Shown here in pieces: positions 8,921 to 16,350 of a stretch of DNA of 64,000 nucleotides (positions are counted from its first letter, which is position 1; each line of letters opens with the position of its first letter). The notes under the pieces are model-generated. The model had not been told where the DNA came from, made no database searches, and was given only the letters and a program-made list of their open reading frames with translations. This DNA is from Asticcacaulis excentricus (GTDB lineage: Bacteria; Pseudomonadota; Alphaproteobacteria; Caulobacterales; Caulobacteraceae): contig NZ_AP018827.1 in assembly GCF_003966695.1 (NCBI RefSeq), forward strand, positions 62,001 through 126,000, in the 5' to 3' direction. The translations under genes were made by a program, and so were the position numbers.

Positions 8921-9622
8921 ATGAACTCAGACCGTACCCCCGTCTTGGCTCTTAAAGAAGTCGATGAAGACGTAAAGGCTTTTAGGTTGGCCTTGGAGGC
9001 GCGAGATTTCAAGGCGGCGGCAACGCACCTACTGACGGGGGCGCGAAACATTGCTTACCGATTGCTAGAGGGGGAGGGGTTTGAGTTTCCGCAGCGTCAT
9101 GTCCACCAGAGCGAATTTGGACCCGCCCTAGTAGTTTTCAACTCCTCTTTCGAGGAGTTGGACCAGATGGCGAAGTTTTGCGACGCCCTAGTTATGAGGG
9201 ACGGCACCGAGCTACCTGCTGTTGTAACCATTGCAGGAGACCTTTTTCGGGACCTGCGAGTGGTCCAAGGTACGCTAGACGGTCGTAACCCTGATGCAGT
9301 TGACGAACCCACTCACATGGCAATCATCATCGCTAATGTGTTCTCTATCTCTCAGAACTATACCCTTGCTCAGATGTGGGAAAACACGTTCTGGGAGCAG
9401 TTCGGGAAGGCTAAAAAGGCGCAGATCGATCAAGCAAACGCCAGAAGAAAAGGCGGCGGCCACAACCGAAAATGGGCGGAAGTTGCGAGGCCTTACATGG
9501 ACGCGGAACCTAATGCGACCCGATCCAGAATAGCAGACTTAATTCTGCTGGACCCAAAATATGCGGACGCTGATAAGTCAGCAATTCTGAGAGCGTTGAA
9601 ACCACAGTTCTCCAAGCGCTGA
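8921..9622 (+). CDS. island cargo protein of unknown function
   Basis: A 233-residue soluble protein, 37 bp after the integrase, with AAAAGGAA before the ATG. No signal peptide or membrane segment is visible. The N-terminal half is mixed alpha/beta, with LLTGARNIAYRLLEGEGFEFP and DGTELPAVVTIAGDLFRDLRVVQG. The C-terminal third is basic (KKAQIDQANARRKGGGHNRKWAEVARPYM) and could bind nucleic acid or a partner. Domain family not recognised. It occupies the slot next to the integrase where islands often carry cargo, so a defence or regulatory role is possible but unsupported. Confidence 0.75.
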   Translation: MNSDRTPVLALKEVDEDVKAFRLALEARDFKAAATHLLTGARNIAYRLLEGEGFEFPQRHVHQSEFGPALVVFNSSFEELDQMAKFCDALVMRDGTELPAVVTIAGDLFRDLRVVQGTLDGRNPDAVDEPTHMAIIIANVFSISQNYTLAQMWENTFWEQFGKAKKAQIDQANARRKGGGHNRKWAEVARPYMDAEPNATRSRIADLILLDPKYADADKSAILRALKPQFSKR

Positions 9623-9623
9623 C

Positions 9624-9659
9624 AGCGCTAAGCGCTACCACGTGACAGCGCTTAGCGCT
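9624..9659. promoter_or_regulatory. inverted repeat AGCGCTAAGCGCT / AGCGCTTAGCGCT
   Basis: A 13-bp arm at 9624-9636 and its exact reverse complement at 9647-9659 are separated by 10 bases. Each arm is itself nearly palindromic. There is no T-run after it, so it is less likely a terminator and more likely an operator or recombination-accessory site, placed just before the excisionase-like gene. Confidence 0.55.
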
Positions 9660-9725
9660 GCTATCCGCGTGTGGAAAGAGCTGGAATATTAGAACCGTCA
9701 CCCACTAACTTCTCGGAGTGACGCT

Positions 9726-9962
9726 ATGGTTTCTCAGACACGCCCCCTTCGCCGCAACGAGGCGAGCGAATATCTTTTCCAGACCCACGGTATCAAGCGG
9801 GTTCCCGCCACATTAGCCAAGTTGGCAACACTTGGTGGTGGGCCGCTGTTCCGGAAGGCAAATCGAACGCCCCTTTATGAGGTGAGCGAACTCGACGCTT
9901 GGGCTGCGTCTATCACCACCGGCCCCAAGCGTTCGACCTCTGATATCGGGGCGGAGGGCTAA
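9726..9962 (+). CDS. excisionase / AlpA-like helix-turn-helix protein
   Basis: A 78-residue protein. The order LRRNEASEYL, then GGGPLFRKANRTPLYEVSELDAWAAS, is the MerR-like helix-turn-helix plus wing of excisionase-family proteins (usual wording GGGPPF...YR.SDLDAW). Such proteins bend attachment-site DNA and help excision, or regulate the integrase. It starts the block of short, closely packed genes that follows, and fits as the recombination directionality factor of this element; that function is inference. Confidence 0.75.
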   Translation: MVSQTRPLRRNEASEYLFQTHGIKRVPATLAKLATLGGGPLFRKANRTPLYEVSELDAWAASITTGPKRSTSDIGAEG

Positions 9963-9966
9963 CACC

Positions 9967-10170
9967 ATGCACACAATTGAGAACGCCCCCGGCACTGCCT
10001 GTGTGCGCGGGGGCGGTGGTGAGCTTAGGGGCTACATCACCTCTGATAGCGTCATTCTGGCGGCGCGCAAGGCCCTTATGGGCCGTCTGAGCCGAACCGC
10101 TGGCCTTCCCCCTTCGATTGCCCGCTTGACCGTCGAACTGGCTTTGGGAGGCGCAAATGGCCGAACCTGA
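9967..10170 (+). CDS. small hypothetical island protein
   Basis: A 67-residue ORF starting 5 bp after the excisionase stop and overlapping the next gene by 14 bases, a packing typical of translationally coupled phage-like operons. The sequence (GYITSDSVILAARKALMGRLSR ... PPSIARLTVELALGG) is helical with no recognised domain. Support comes mainly from operon packing. Confidence 0.5.
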   Translation: MHTIENAPGTACVRGGGGELRGYITSDSVILAARKALMGRLSRTAGLPPSIARLTVELALGGANGRT

Positions 10171-10507
10171 TTTCTCTGGTCCGGTTCGCTGGCGAAAAGA
10201 CGCCACCGGCGAGACGGCACGCCTTGCGGCGATAGCGAAGGCGATAACAGCGCCTAAACAGCGTGAGCGGGTTTATGGCGTGCTGGCAGCGGTTCACCCC
10301 GAAGCCATGACGCCCGAGCAAATTACCCGCGCGCTTCATGACGCGGGCGGGCGTGACTTGCTTATGTCAATACGCCCCCGGTGTAGCGAGTTGGCACGCA
10401 TGGGCCTGATCCGTGATTCCGGATTGCGTGGCATGGGCGAAGGCGGCTGCAAGGCCATTAAATGGGTCGCCACCACCGGCGAGACGAAAGGGGGGGAGCA
10501 TGTCTAA
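10157..10507 (+). CDS. winged-helix-like small protein
   Basis: A 116-residue protein. The section EAMTPEQITRALHDAGG followed by SIRPRCSELARMGLIRDSG reads as a helix-turn-helix plus wing, similar to phage-encoded winged-helix proteins where the phrase (S)ELxxMGLI is common. No catalytic motif is seen. Tightly packed in the operon: it overlaps both neighbours. Confidence 0.6.
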   Translation: MAEPDFSGPVRWRKDATGETARLAAIAKAITAPKQRERVYGVLAAVHPEAMTPEQITRALHDAGGRDLLMSIRPRCSELARMGLIRDSGLRGMGEGGCKAIKWVATTGETKGGEHV

Positions 10508-10640
10508 GCCCCTTAAAATGGTCTTCGTGTGGCTCTGGGAGGCGCTTCACGCGCCCCCCGGCCTTCACCGGGCGCAATGCCTGAAAGCCGCCCGGCGTAA
10601 ACTGGATATGGCTATCAGAGATGAAGGAGGGGCTGAATGA
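10500..10640 (+). CDS. 46-residue island protein
   Basis: The ATG at 10500 overlaps the stop of the upstream gene, and the TGA at 10638-10640 overlaps the next ATG (ATGA), with GGGGGGAG as ribosome-binding site. The sequence is a short basic helical protein (MVFVWLWEALHAPPG, QCLKAARRKLDMAIR). Function unknown. An upstream in-frame start exists, but the operon spacing favours 10500. Confidence 0.5.
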   Translation: MSKPLKMVFVWLWEALHAPPGLHRAQCLKAARRKLDMAIRDEGGAE

Positions 10641-10894
10641 GTGATCTGCCTCTCCCGATTGGTCATGTGACAAAAAACGCCACAGAAGAAATCCGGGTCG
10701 CGTTGCAGGAGTACAAGGGCCTTAAGTTGGCGGACATACGGGTTTACGGTCGCTTCTCAGCGGCAAAAACCTTCGCCCCTACTGCTAAAGGTATTTCATT
10801 CAACCCGGCGCTCCTGCCTGAGCTAATCACCCTCCTGCAAGCCGCAGAAGCGGAGGCGCGTAAGCGTGGTCTCATGGGTGGCGGAGACGCTTAA
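10637..10894 (+). CDS. PC4/p15-like single-stranded DNA-binding protein
   Basis: An 85-residue protein. The core EEIRVALQEYKGLKLADIRVYG followed by PTAKGISFNPALLPELITLLQAA fits the bacterial transcriptional coactivator p15 (PC4) family, which are small beta-sheet proteins binding single-stranded DNA. In an element with a putative iteron origin it may act in replication or late transcription; that is inference. Coupled to the upstream gene by ATGA. Confidence 0.75.
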   Translation: MSDLPLPIGHVTKNATEEIRVALQEYKGLKLADIRVYGRFSAAKTFAPTAKGISFNPALLPELITLLQAAEAEARKRGLMGGGDA

Positions 10895-10897
10895 CCC

Positions 10898-11329
10898 ATG
10901 ACCCGAAAACGAAATCAGAAGGGCCGCAACTCCGGCGGCCCTGCCTTCGTGCAACTGTTCAATTACATGCTTGCCTCTGAGGCATGGCGAAGCCTTAAGC
11001 CCCAAGCCCGTGCGGTCTATCTGGCCATTGCAGGGCGCTATAAGGGCGCGAACAATGGCTATCTGGCGGCGTCGGTGAGGGACCTGGCCTCTGAGTGCCT
11101 GATAGACGCGAAGACAGTTACGGCCTCACTTAACGGCCTTATTGCGCGCGGCTTTATTGAACGGACGCAAGAGGGTAGCTTTGCCTGTAAGGTGAGATTG
11201 GCGGCTGAATATAGGCTAACCGTCTTTCCTTGTGATCGTACGGGAGATAAACCGACAAAGGCTTTCATGAAATGGAAGGCTTTTGATGTGGCAACGAGGC
11301 AGGAAACACCATCGCAAAATCTAGGCTGA
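10898..11329 (+). CDS. winged-helix DNA-binding protein, putative replication initiator
   Basis: A 143-residue protein starting 3 bp after the previous stop. The segment FVQLFNYMLASEAWRSLKPQARAVYLAIAGRY, then LAASVRDLASECLIDAKTVTASLNGLIARGFIERT, is a typical winged helix with the recognition helix in the latter part, as in small phage or plasmid replication and partition regulators. It is the last gene of the tightly packed block. Replication role is inference from the iterons about 1 kb downstream. Confidence 0.6.
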   Translation: MTRKRNQKGRNSGGPAFVQLFNYMLASEAWRSLKPQARAVYLAIAGRYKGANNGYLAASVRDLASECLIDAKTVTASLNGLIARGFIERTQEGSFACKVRLAAEYRLTVFPCDRTGDKPTKAFMKWKAFDVATRQETPSQNLG

Positions 11330-11466
11330 GAGTCACAACGCCTGACACAGAATTGTGACTGGGGTGAAGATTGTGGCGGGCCGAAGAATCGCCGAAAAAT
11401 TGTGTTCTTCGTTCAGGCATGGGCCATAATGATGCGGAGAACCTAAAGCTAGGGCCGGGAGGAGAT

Positions 11467-11805
11467 ATGAAAGGTATATTGTTTCTAAGTGCGATGTCAC
11501 TGCTTACTGGGATTGCCACACCCGCCAGTGCAATGACCTACTTTCTGGTTAGGGATTTGGGCGTTAAGGACAATATGCGCCGTTGCCTTTACTCGAACAA
11601 TGAAATCTACGCCTACAACTCAACTGAAATATGCCCGCTTCAAATCGAGGACGATTCCATTAAGTCGAACCGTTCTCAAAAAGGATTTTACAAAGGTGAG
11701 TACCCGGACGGCATGACTAAGGTCTGTGTCTATGACGTCATGGGAGAAACGAGGTCCATTCGCATTAATGGTATAAAACTGTGTCCAATGCAGGCGGAAT
11801 TTTAG
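11467..11805 (+). CDS. secreted cysteine-containing cargo protein
   Basis: A 112-residue protein from ATG 11467, chosen because GGGAGGAG precedes it and because translation then begins with a clean signal peptide (MKGILFLSAMSLLTGIATPASA). Starting upstream would place 32 residues before the signal. The mature part has four cysteines (RRCLY, EICPL, KVCVY, KLCPM), each beside a hydrophobic residue, suggesting two disulfides in the periplasm or outside the cell. Not recognised. Confidence 0.65.
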   Translation: MKGILFLSAMSLLTGIATPASAMTYFLVRDLGVKDNMRRCLYSNNEIYAYNSTEICPLQIEDDSIKSNRSQKGFYKGEYPDGMTKVCVYDVMGETRSIRINGIKLCPMQAEF

Positions 11806-11847
11806 GCGACGTGAAGTTATAGTCGATGAAGTGTCGGGAGGGATGAA

Positions 11848-12021
11848 TTGGAGGGTGACTCGTGGGTTTTAAAGATCATTGCACTCATGTTAGCCTACAT
11901 TGCGTGGAAGCTTGGCGACCTGTTCAAGGAAGTTAAATCGATCCGCTGGATGATGAATATCGACCGCAACCTGAACCCACGCGATGGGTCGGAACTCCGA
12001 AGTCGAAATTTTGAAGAATAA
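11848..12021 (+). CDS. small single-helix membrane protein with TTG start
   Basis: A 57-residue ORF read by hand. GGGAGGG lies 5 bases before the TTG at 11848. The sequence has an N-terminal hydrophobic helix (WVLKIIALMLAYIAWKLG), an amphipathic charged part (FKEVKSIRWMMNIDRN) and a polar tail. An internal ATG at 11887 is the alternative start. Small toxins and holin-like proteins can look like this, but nothing specific identifies it. Confidence 0.45.
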   Translation: MEGDSWVLKIIALMLAYIAWKLGDLFKEVKSIRWMMNIDRNLNPRDGSELRSRNFEE

Positions 12022-12833
12022 TTGGATCATCCAAACTCATCGGTCGTTGCTCCTCTGAGACATGACCACGTAGAGGCAGGGACTTTCAACACGATGCCGC
12101 TCAGACGCGCTTTGCCTTTTTGTTAGGCAGCGCGTCGTTCGCTACCCTCTAGCTCAGGATGAGAGCGTCTATCTTCTCACGGCCTATGGCTAGAATGTAT
12201 ATGTGTGGTGTCATATCCCACCGTACCGCTAACGAAAGAGGCTTTGACGGTGGTGCCTTTTCCCACCGTGGCGGGGTTTTAGGCGGTTCCTTTCGGGTGA
12301 CGGTGGTGCCATTTCCCACCGTAAATGCGTCAAATCCCACCGTGTTCTAAATTTTTGCGGTACTTGGATGCAGATTTTTATACACCAATGCGCGGGCGCA
12401 CGCGCGCATATAATAGCGGCGTGGGTTCTCGTTTCTTAGCAATGCCGCTTGTGTAACGCTGTTGGCCGGTGTCGTGGTAGCAACATAAACAATGAACGAA
12501 TATGTCTAGCTTAGCGTAGGCTGAGTCAAAAAACTGATGCCGCCTGCCCGAACATTCCGCGCGCGCGTGTGTAACCGCTCTAGGAAAAAGTCGTTTCCCG
12601 CATGGGGGCTCGCCCTATCAAATACTATCGGCTCCCCACCGTGCAATTTGATAGGTTTTGCTAGGGGCGGAGCCTGTTTCTGTGTAGGGCGTAACTGAAA
12701 AAACAGTTGTGAACAGCTAGAGCCTACTGAGCTACGCCGACATGTCGGCAATCCCTAGCTGCCGATAATTCCGCGCGGGCGTGCGTGCGCGTTAAATAAC
12801 GCGGAGAACAGAACATCATTTGCGTCTGAGGCG
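12022..12833. other. 812-bp gene-free island region with iteron-like array
   Basis: No convincing ORF is present. The first part carries the TCCCACCGT array described separately. The second part has the GC-rich alternating tracts ATTCCGCGCGCGCGTGTGT near 12554 and ATTCCGCGCGGGCGTGCGT near 12767, an AACTG-A6-CAGTT hairpin near 12691, and the perfect 14-bp palindrome GCCGACATGTCGGC at 12736-12749. The combination resembles a replication origin rather than a coding region. Confidence 0.55.
12216..12343. repeat. iteron-like array TCCCACCGT with inverted copies
   Basis: Direct copies of TCCCACCGT stand at 12216, 12261, 12314 and 12335; inverted ACGGTGG copies stand at 12247 and 12300. Two 24-bp modules (12246-12269 and 12299-12322) differ by one base and each contains an ACGGTGG / CCACCGT inverted pair, 53 bp apart. 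Iterons next to a putative winged-helix initiator gene suggest a replication origin; an operator array is the alternative. Confidence 0.7.
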
Positions 12834-13169
12834 TTAGTAGTTTTCACAGGCCATTGAGCGAACATACTCGCATCCATCTCGACGAATGGATTGGTTGCAA
12901 TAGTACAGCACTGTGAGCATCACGCCTAAAACCATGCCTATTCGGACAAGGTTTCCGAATAGATGCATAATGCGGTCGCCTTTGGTCTTCCGAGGTTTGA
13001 TCTCGCCAGTCCGGGGGTCTAGGGGAGGAGGTGGTTCCTTGGGATCATCTGGCGAGTTAAAGTAGTCGCGTGCCTTTCCGAAACCGCCGAACAATCCCGC
13101 CCAAACAAATTGGGCTACAACAAAGACGACTATCGCCCCTAAAATTTTAAAAAAAATCTGATCTTCCAC
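12834..13169 (-). CDS. two-helix membrane protein, island cargo
   Basis: A 111-residue protein, the only gene in the island on the minus strand. Helix 1 is ILGAIVVFVVAQFVWAGLFGG; a proline-rich charged loop follows (PPPPLDPRTGEIKPRKTKGD), then helix 2 (LVRIGMVLGVMLTVLYYC) and a short tail with two Cys. No family recognised. Position at the right edge of the island suggests cargo. Confidence 0.6.
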   Translation of the reverse strand: MEDQIFFKILGAIVVFVVAQFVWAGLFGGFGKARDYFNSPDDPKEPPPPLDPRTGEIKPRKTKGDRIMHLFGNLVRIGMVLGVMLTVLYYCNQSIRRDGCEYVRSMACENY

Positions 13170-13524
13170 CCACCCCTCCGGTCACACAAATCCTAACGGG
13201 ATGAGACTATCATTTCAGAGTCTGGCGCGCCATGTGCAGTTCTGGTGTTTGGACCAAGGGCCGAAAAAGGTGACCGAGCCCAAAGGCGAAATTCCAAGTT
13301 TCCGTGGCCTCCCGGTTCTGAATTTCATTTGTGGCCAAATGTCTAGCCTTACTCGCTCTCGGAAATTGCTCGGGGATTGCATCACGCTGGTGGCTCTCAC
13401 ACGTACAACTGCGGTGCCGAAGCCGATTTTAAAGCAAGGCTTTTGCTTACCTCTTGCTTACCTAGCTTATCTGATTGGCTTGCGGGGGAGGGTGTAGCAA
13501 CCTCTAACCCCTTGTATTTTATGG
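13170..13524. other. island right-end region without a convincing gene
   Basis: The 98-residue forward ORF here has an implausible composition and no Shine-Dalgarno, so it is not annotated. The region ends with the right-hand arm-type sites. Confidence 0.5.
13445..13471. promoter_or_regulatory. candidate integrase arm-type sites, right end
   Basis: GCTTACC at 13445-13451 and 13456-13462, 11 bp apart, plus a degenerate GCTTATC at 13465-13471. This mirrors the 11-bp spaced pair at the left end. They lie about 55-80 bp inside the right attachment site. Confidence 0.6.
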
Positions 13525-13606
<82 letters not shown>

Positions 13607-13718
13607 TCGTTTCTGTTATCCACCGGCGTGTCCGCCGAAGAGGTGCGCCTTATAGACAAAAGCCCGCAGCCTTTGCAAGGGGCATTTTTCGGAAACCTGT
13701 GAAAAACTTTTTTCATCT

Positions 13719-13849
13719 CAGCGCCTCCCCTGATTTCAGGGGAGGTGGATTTTGGCGCGTTAGCGACAAAAGACGGTGGGGTTGAAAAGGACGGATTAAC
13801 CCCACCCGGCCTTTCAGGCCACCCTCCCCTGAAATCAGGGGAGGCGCTG
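13719..13849. repeat. 131-bp intergenic element with perfect 27-bp inverted ends
   Basis: The 27 bases at 13719-13745 (CAGCGCCTCCCCTGATTTCA then GGGGAGG) are the exact reverse complement of 13823-13849. The inner part contains GGTGGATTTTGGCGCGTTAG and GACGGTGGGG, echoed in the 43760 copy (GGTGGATTTGCCGCC, GACGGAGGGG). The structure suggests a folded transcript or a MITE-like element. No ORF is present. Confidence 0.7.
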
Positions 13850-13879
13850 TAAAGAGCGGGGCTTGATTGTCGTGAGACG

Positions 13880-14863
13880 TTACAGCATCGCCGGGATGAC
13901 GCGATCGGGTGGGCGGTGGCCGTCCTGAAGCGTCTTGATATTGAGGATCACCCGGTCGCCCATATCGGTGCGCGCTTCGATGGTCGAAGACGCCATATGC
14001 GGCAGCAGTACCGCATTGGGCAGGCCGAACAGTTCCGGATTGATGCCGGGCAGGCGCTCATAGACGTCAAGCCCGACGCCGGCGATCTTGTTGCCGCGCA
14101 GGAGGTGTGCCAGCGCCTCTTCATCGACGATCTGCCCGCGCGCCGTGTTGACGAGAATGGCGTGCGGCTGAAGTTTGGCCAGTCGTTCGGCATCGAGCAG
14201 GTGGAAGGTGTGGGGGCCGCCCGGCGCATTGATCGACACCACGTCCATGCGCGACAGCATCTGGTCCAGATCGTCCCAGTAGGTGGCTTCAAGCTCGTCT
14301 GAAATGCGCTGCGACACCGGTTTGCGGTTATGATAGTGCACCTGCATCCCGAAGGCGCGCGCGCGCCGTGCCAGCGCCTGACCGATGCGGCCCATGCCGA
14401 CAATCCCCAGCCGCTTGCCATAGATGCGGCGGCCCATCATGAAGGTCGGCGACCAGGCGGAAAATTCACCGCGCTGTACGGTTTCAGCCCCTTCGACGAA
14501 ACGGCGCGCCACAGCGATGATCAGGCCCATGGTCATTTCGGCCGTGTCTTCGGTCAGCACGCCCGGCGTATTGGTGACGATAATGCCTTTTTCGACGGCT
14601 TTGGCGACGTCGATATGGTCATAGCCGACGCCGAAATTGGCGATCATCTTGAGCTGTTCGCCGCAGGCGTCGATAAACTCGGCGTCGATGCGGTCATTGA
14701 TCGAAGAGACGAGGACTTCGGCGGTCTGCGCCGCCTCGATCATCTTGTCGCGCGGCATCGGGTCCTTGGTGAGCCAGAGCGTGGTGTTGAACAGTTCGCG
14801 GAACCGCGTTTCGACCCCGTCGGGCAGTTTCACGGTCATAACGACTTTCAATTTCTTGTTCAT
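13880..14863 (-). CDS. D-2-hydroxyacid dehydrogenase (glyoxylate/hydroxypyruvate reductase-like)
   Basis: About 327 residues from ATG 14861-14863 (MNKKLKVVMTVKLPDG). The Rossmann motif is RLGIVGMGRIGQALARRARAFG. The catalytic Arg lies in NTARGQIVDEEAL, the Glu region in GVGLDVYERLP, and the His in LLPHMASST. It reduces glyoxylate, hydroxypyruvate or a related 2-ketoacid with NAD(P)H; exact substrate inferred from resemblance to GyaR. An exact 17-bp tandem duplication covers the start codon and puts a second, out-of-frame ATG 17 bases upstream. Divergent from the SH3 gene. Confidence 0.88.
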   Translation of the reverse strand: MNKKLKVVMTVKLPDGVETRFRELFNTTLWLTKDPMPRDKMIEAAQTAEVLVSSINDRIDAEFIDACGEQLKMIANFGVGYDHIDVAKAVEKGIIVTNTPGVLTEDTAEMTMGLIIAVARRFVEGAETVQRGEFSAWSPTFMMGRRIYGKRLGIVGMGRIGQALARRARAFGMQVHYHNRKPVSQRISDELEATYWDDLDQMLSRMDVVSINAPGGPHTFHLLDAERLAKLQPHAILVNTARGQIVDEEALAHLLRGNKIAGVGLDVYERLPGINPELFGLPNAVLLPHMASSTIEARTDMGDRVILNIKTLQDGHRPPDRVIPAML

Positions 14864-14882
14864 GGCAATTTCTTGTTCATGG
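14849..14882. repeat. 17-bp tandem duplication over the dehydrogenase start codon
   Basis: The 17 bases CAATTTCTTGTTCATGG (14849-14865) are repeated exactly at 14866-14882. Both copies encode ATGAACAAGAAATTG on the minus strand; the second ATG is out of frame with the gene. Confidence 0.85.
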
Positions 14883-14965
14883 TATGCGTTGACCCTTTGA
14901 CGGCATTTTCGTTCAGGACTGTTTTTTAGGGTCTGGTTAACCAAATCTGAAGCATTGCAAGCCCA

Positions 14966-15652
14966 GTGTCGAAGACCTTTCCACGCCCCCTTAACCGTCT
15001 GCTTTTGCCGATGCCGACCCTGTTCAGCCTGTTTTTTTCAGTGAAATCACCACACCATAGGCCGTGCCCCCGCGTCAAGTCGGGGTGGGCGAGGGCGGCT
15101 GTTTTGGCCCTGTCGCTGGGGATGGTTTGCGGCGGCGTTGCGCCCGCCGCGCAGGCCGGGTCTGCTGAGGAAGAGTCGTTCAACACGCCCTCAAAGCAGC
15201 CCGTGCCGCGCTGGGCCTCACTGCGCTCCAACGAAGTCTATGCCCGCTCCGGCCCGACCAAGGAAAACAAGGTCCTGTGGACCTATCGCCAGAAGAACCT
15301 GCCGGTGCAGATCATTTCTGAAACCCGCGAATGGCGCATGATCTGCGATCCGGACGGCGGCATCGCCTGGGTCAGCCGCTCGATGCTGAAGTCGCAGCGC
15401 AGCGTGGTGTCGATGGGCACGCAAAAGATCGACCTGTTGAGCGCCGCCAAACCCACCGCCAAGGTCAAGGCGCGACTCAATCCGCGCGCTCTGGCCACGC
15501 TCGACAAGTGCAAGAAGGGCTATTGCAAGGTCTCGGTCGGCAATGTCGATGGCTGGGCTCCGCAGGACCGTCTGTGGGGGGCGCAGGAAGGCGCAGCGTG
15601 TAAACGCCCGGACCCCTTTACGCGGCTGGGCACCCCGCTGGGCGTGCGTTAG
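14966..15652 (+). CDS. secreted SH3-domain protein
   Basis: Up to 228 residues with a GTG start; an ATG at 15011 is an alternative and the true start is uncertain. The likely export signal is the hydrophobic stretch AVLALSLGMVCGGVAPAAQA, about 45 residues in, which suggests that the real start may lie nearer to it. The mature part has SLRSNEVYARSGPTKENKVLWTY, then WRMICDPDGGIAWVSRSML, a bacterial SH3 (SH3_4-like) fold, and a second half CKKGYCKVSVGNVDGWAPQDRLW that looks like another SH3 repeat. Periplasmic SH3 domains usually bind peptidoglycan peptides or proteins. Confidence 0.75.
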   Translation: MSKTFPRPLNRLLLPMPTLFSLFFSVKSPHHRPCPRVKSGWARAAVLALSLGMVCGGVAPAAQAGSAEEESFNTPSKQPVPRWASLRSNEVYARSGPTKENKVLWTYRQKNLPVQIISETREWRMICDPDGGIAWVSRSMLKSQRSVVSMGTQKIDLLSAAKPTAKVKARLNPRALATLDKCKKGYCKVSVGNVDGWAPQDRLWGAQEGAACKRPDPFTRLGTPLGVR

Positions 15653-15796
15653 TACGCCTTCGCGAGCTAAATTTCACAACAAAAGCCATTGAGCCGCGGC
15701 CTCTATGCGTGTAACGCATCTTTACAGCCTGTTACGAACGCGCCATTAAGCGCCGCGTAACAGCTATATGTGTGTGAGATTCTATCCGGAGCCCCA

Positions 15797-16315
15797 ATGA
15801 GCGACCGTCCTTCGTCTTTCGATTATGAAGCCCTTCTGGCCTGTTCGCGCGGGGAAATGTACGGTCCGGGCAATGCCCAGCTGCCGGCGCCGCCGATGCT
15901 GATGATGGATCGTATCACGCAGATCACGCAGGACGGCGGGGCCTTCAACAAGGGCTATATCGAGGCCGAACTCGACATCAATCCCGACCTGTGGTTCTTC
16001 GCCTGTCACTTTATCGGTGATCCGGTCATGCCGGGCTGCCTGGGCCTTGATGCCATGTGGCAGCTGGTCGGTTTCTTCCTCGGCTGGTCGGGCAATCCGG
16101 GCCGCGGCCGCGCTCTGGGCGTCGGCGACGTCAAATTTACCGGTCAGGTCACGCCGTCCGTCAAAAAGGTGACCTATAAGATAGATATGAAGCGGGTCAT
16201 GACGGGCAAGCTGATCATGGGCATCGGCGAAGGCGTGGTGCTGGCTGACGACAAGCCGATCTATTCGGCGTCGGGCCTGCGCGTCGGCCTGTTCGACGCC
16301 AAGGATCTGGTCTGA
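15797..16315 (+). CDS. fabA: FabA, 3-hydroxydecanoyl-ACP dehydratase/isomerase
   Basis: 172 residues from ATG 15797, with GGAG upstream, the normal length. The signature [23 protein letters not shown] contains the active-site His and Asp of the FabA hot-dog fold. It dehydrates 3-hydroxydecanoyl-ACP and isomerises trans-2 to cis-3 decenoyl-ACP, which starts unsaturated fatty acid synthesis. It leads the fabA-fabB-fabI cluster, with a gap of about 35 bp to fabB. Confidence 0.97.
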   Translation: MSDRPSSFDYEALLACSRGEMYGPGNAQLPAPPMLMMDRITQITQDGGAFNKGYIEAELDINPDLWFFACHFIGDPVMPGCLGLDAMWQLVGFFLGWSGNPGRGRALGVGDVKFTGQVTPSVKKVTYKIDMKRVMTGKLIMGIGEGVVLADDKPIYSASGLRVGLFDAKDLV

Positions 16316-16350
16316 TCAAAAGCACCCCCTCGACTACAGGGAAGCGAACT

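Noticed and set aside
13201..13497. 98-residue plus-strand ORF at the island right end
   Set aside because: No ribosome-binding site, no motif, and its 3' half runs through the arm-type sites, so a chance ORF is more likely.
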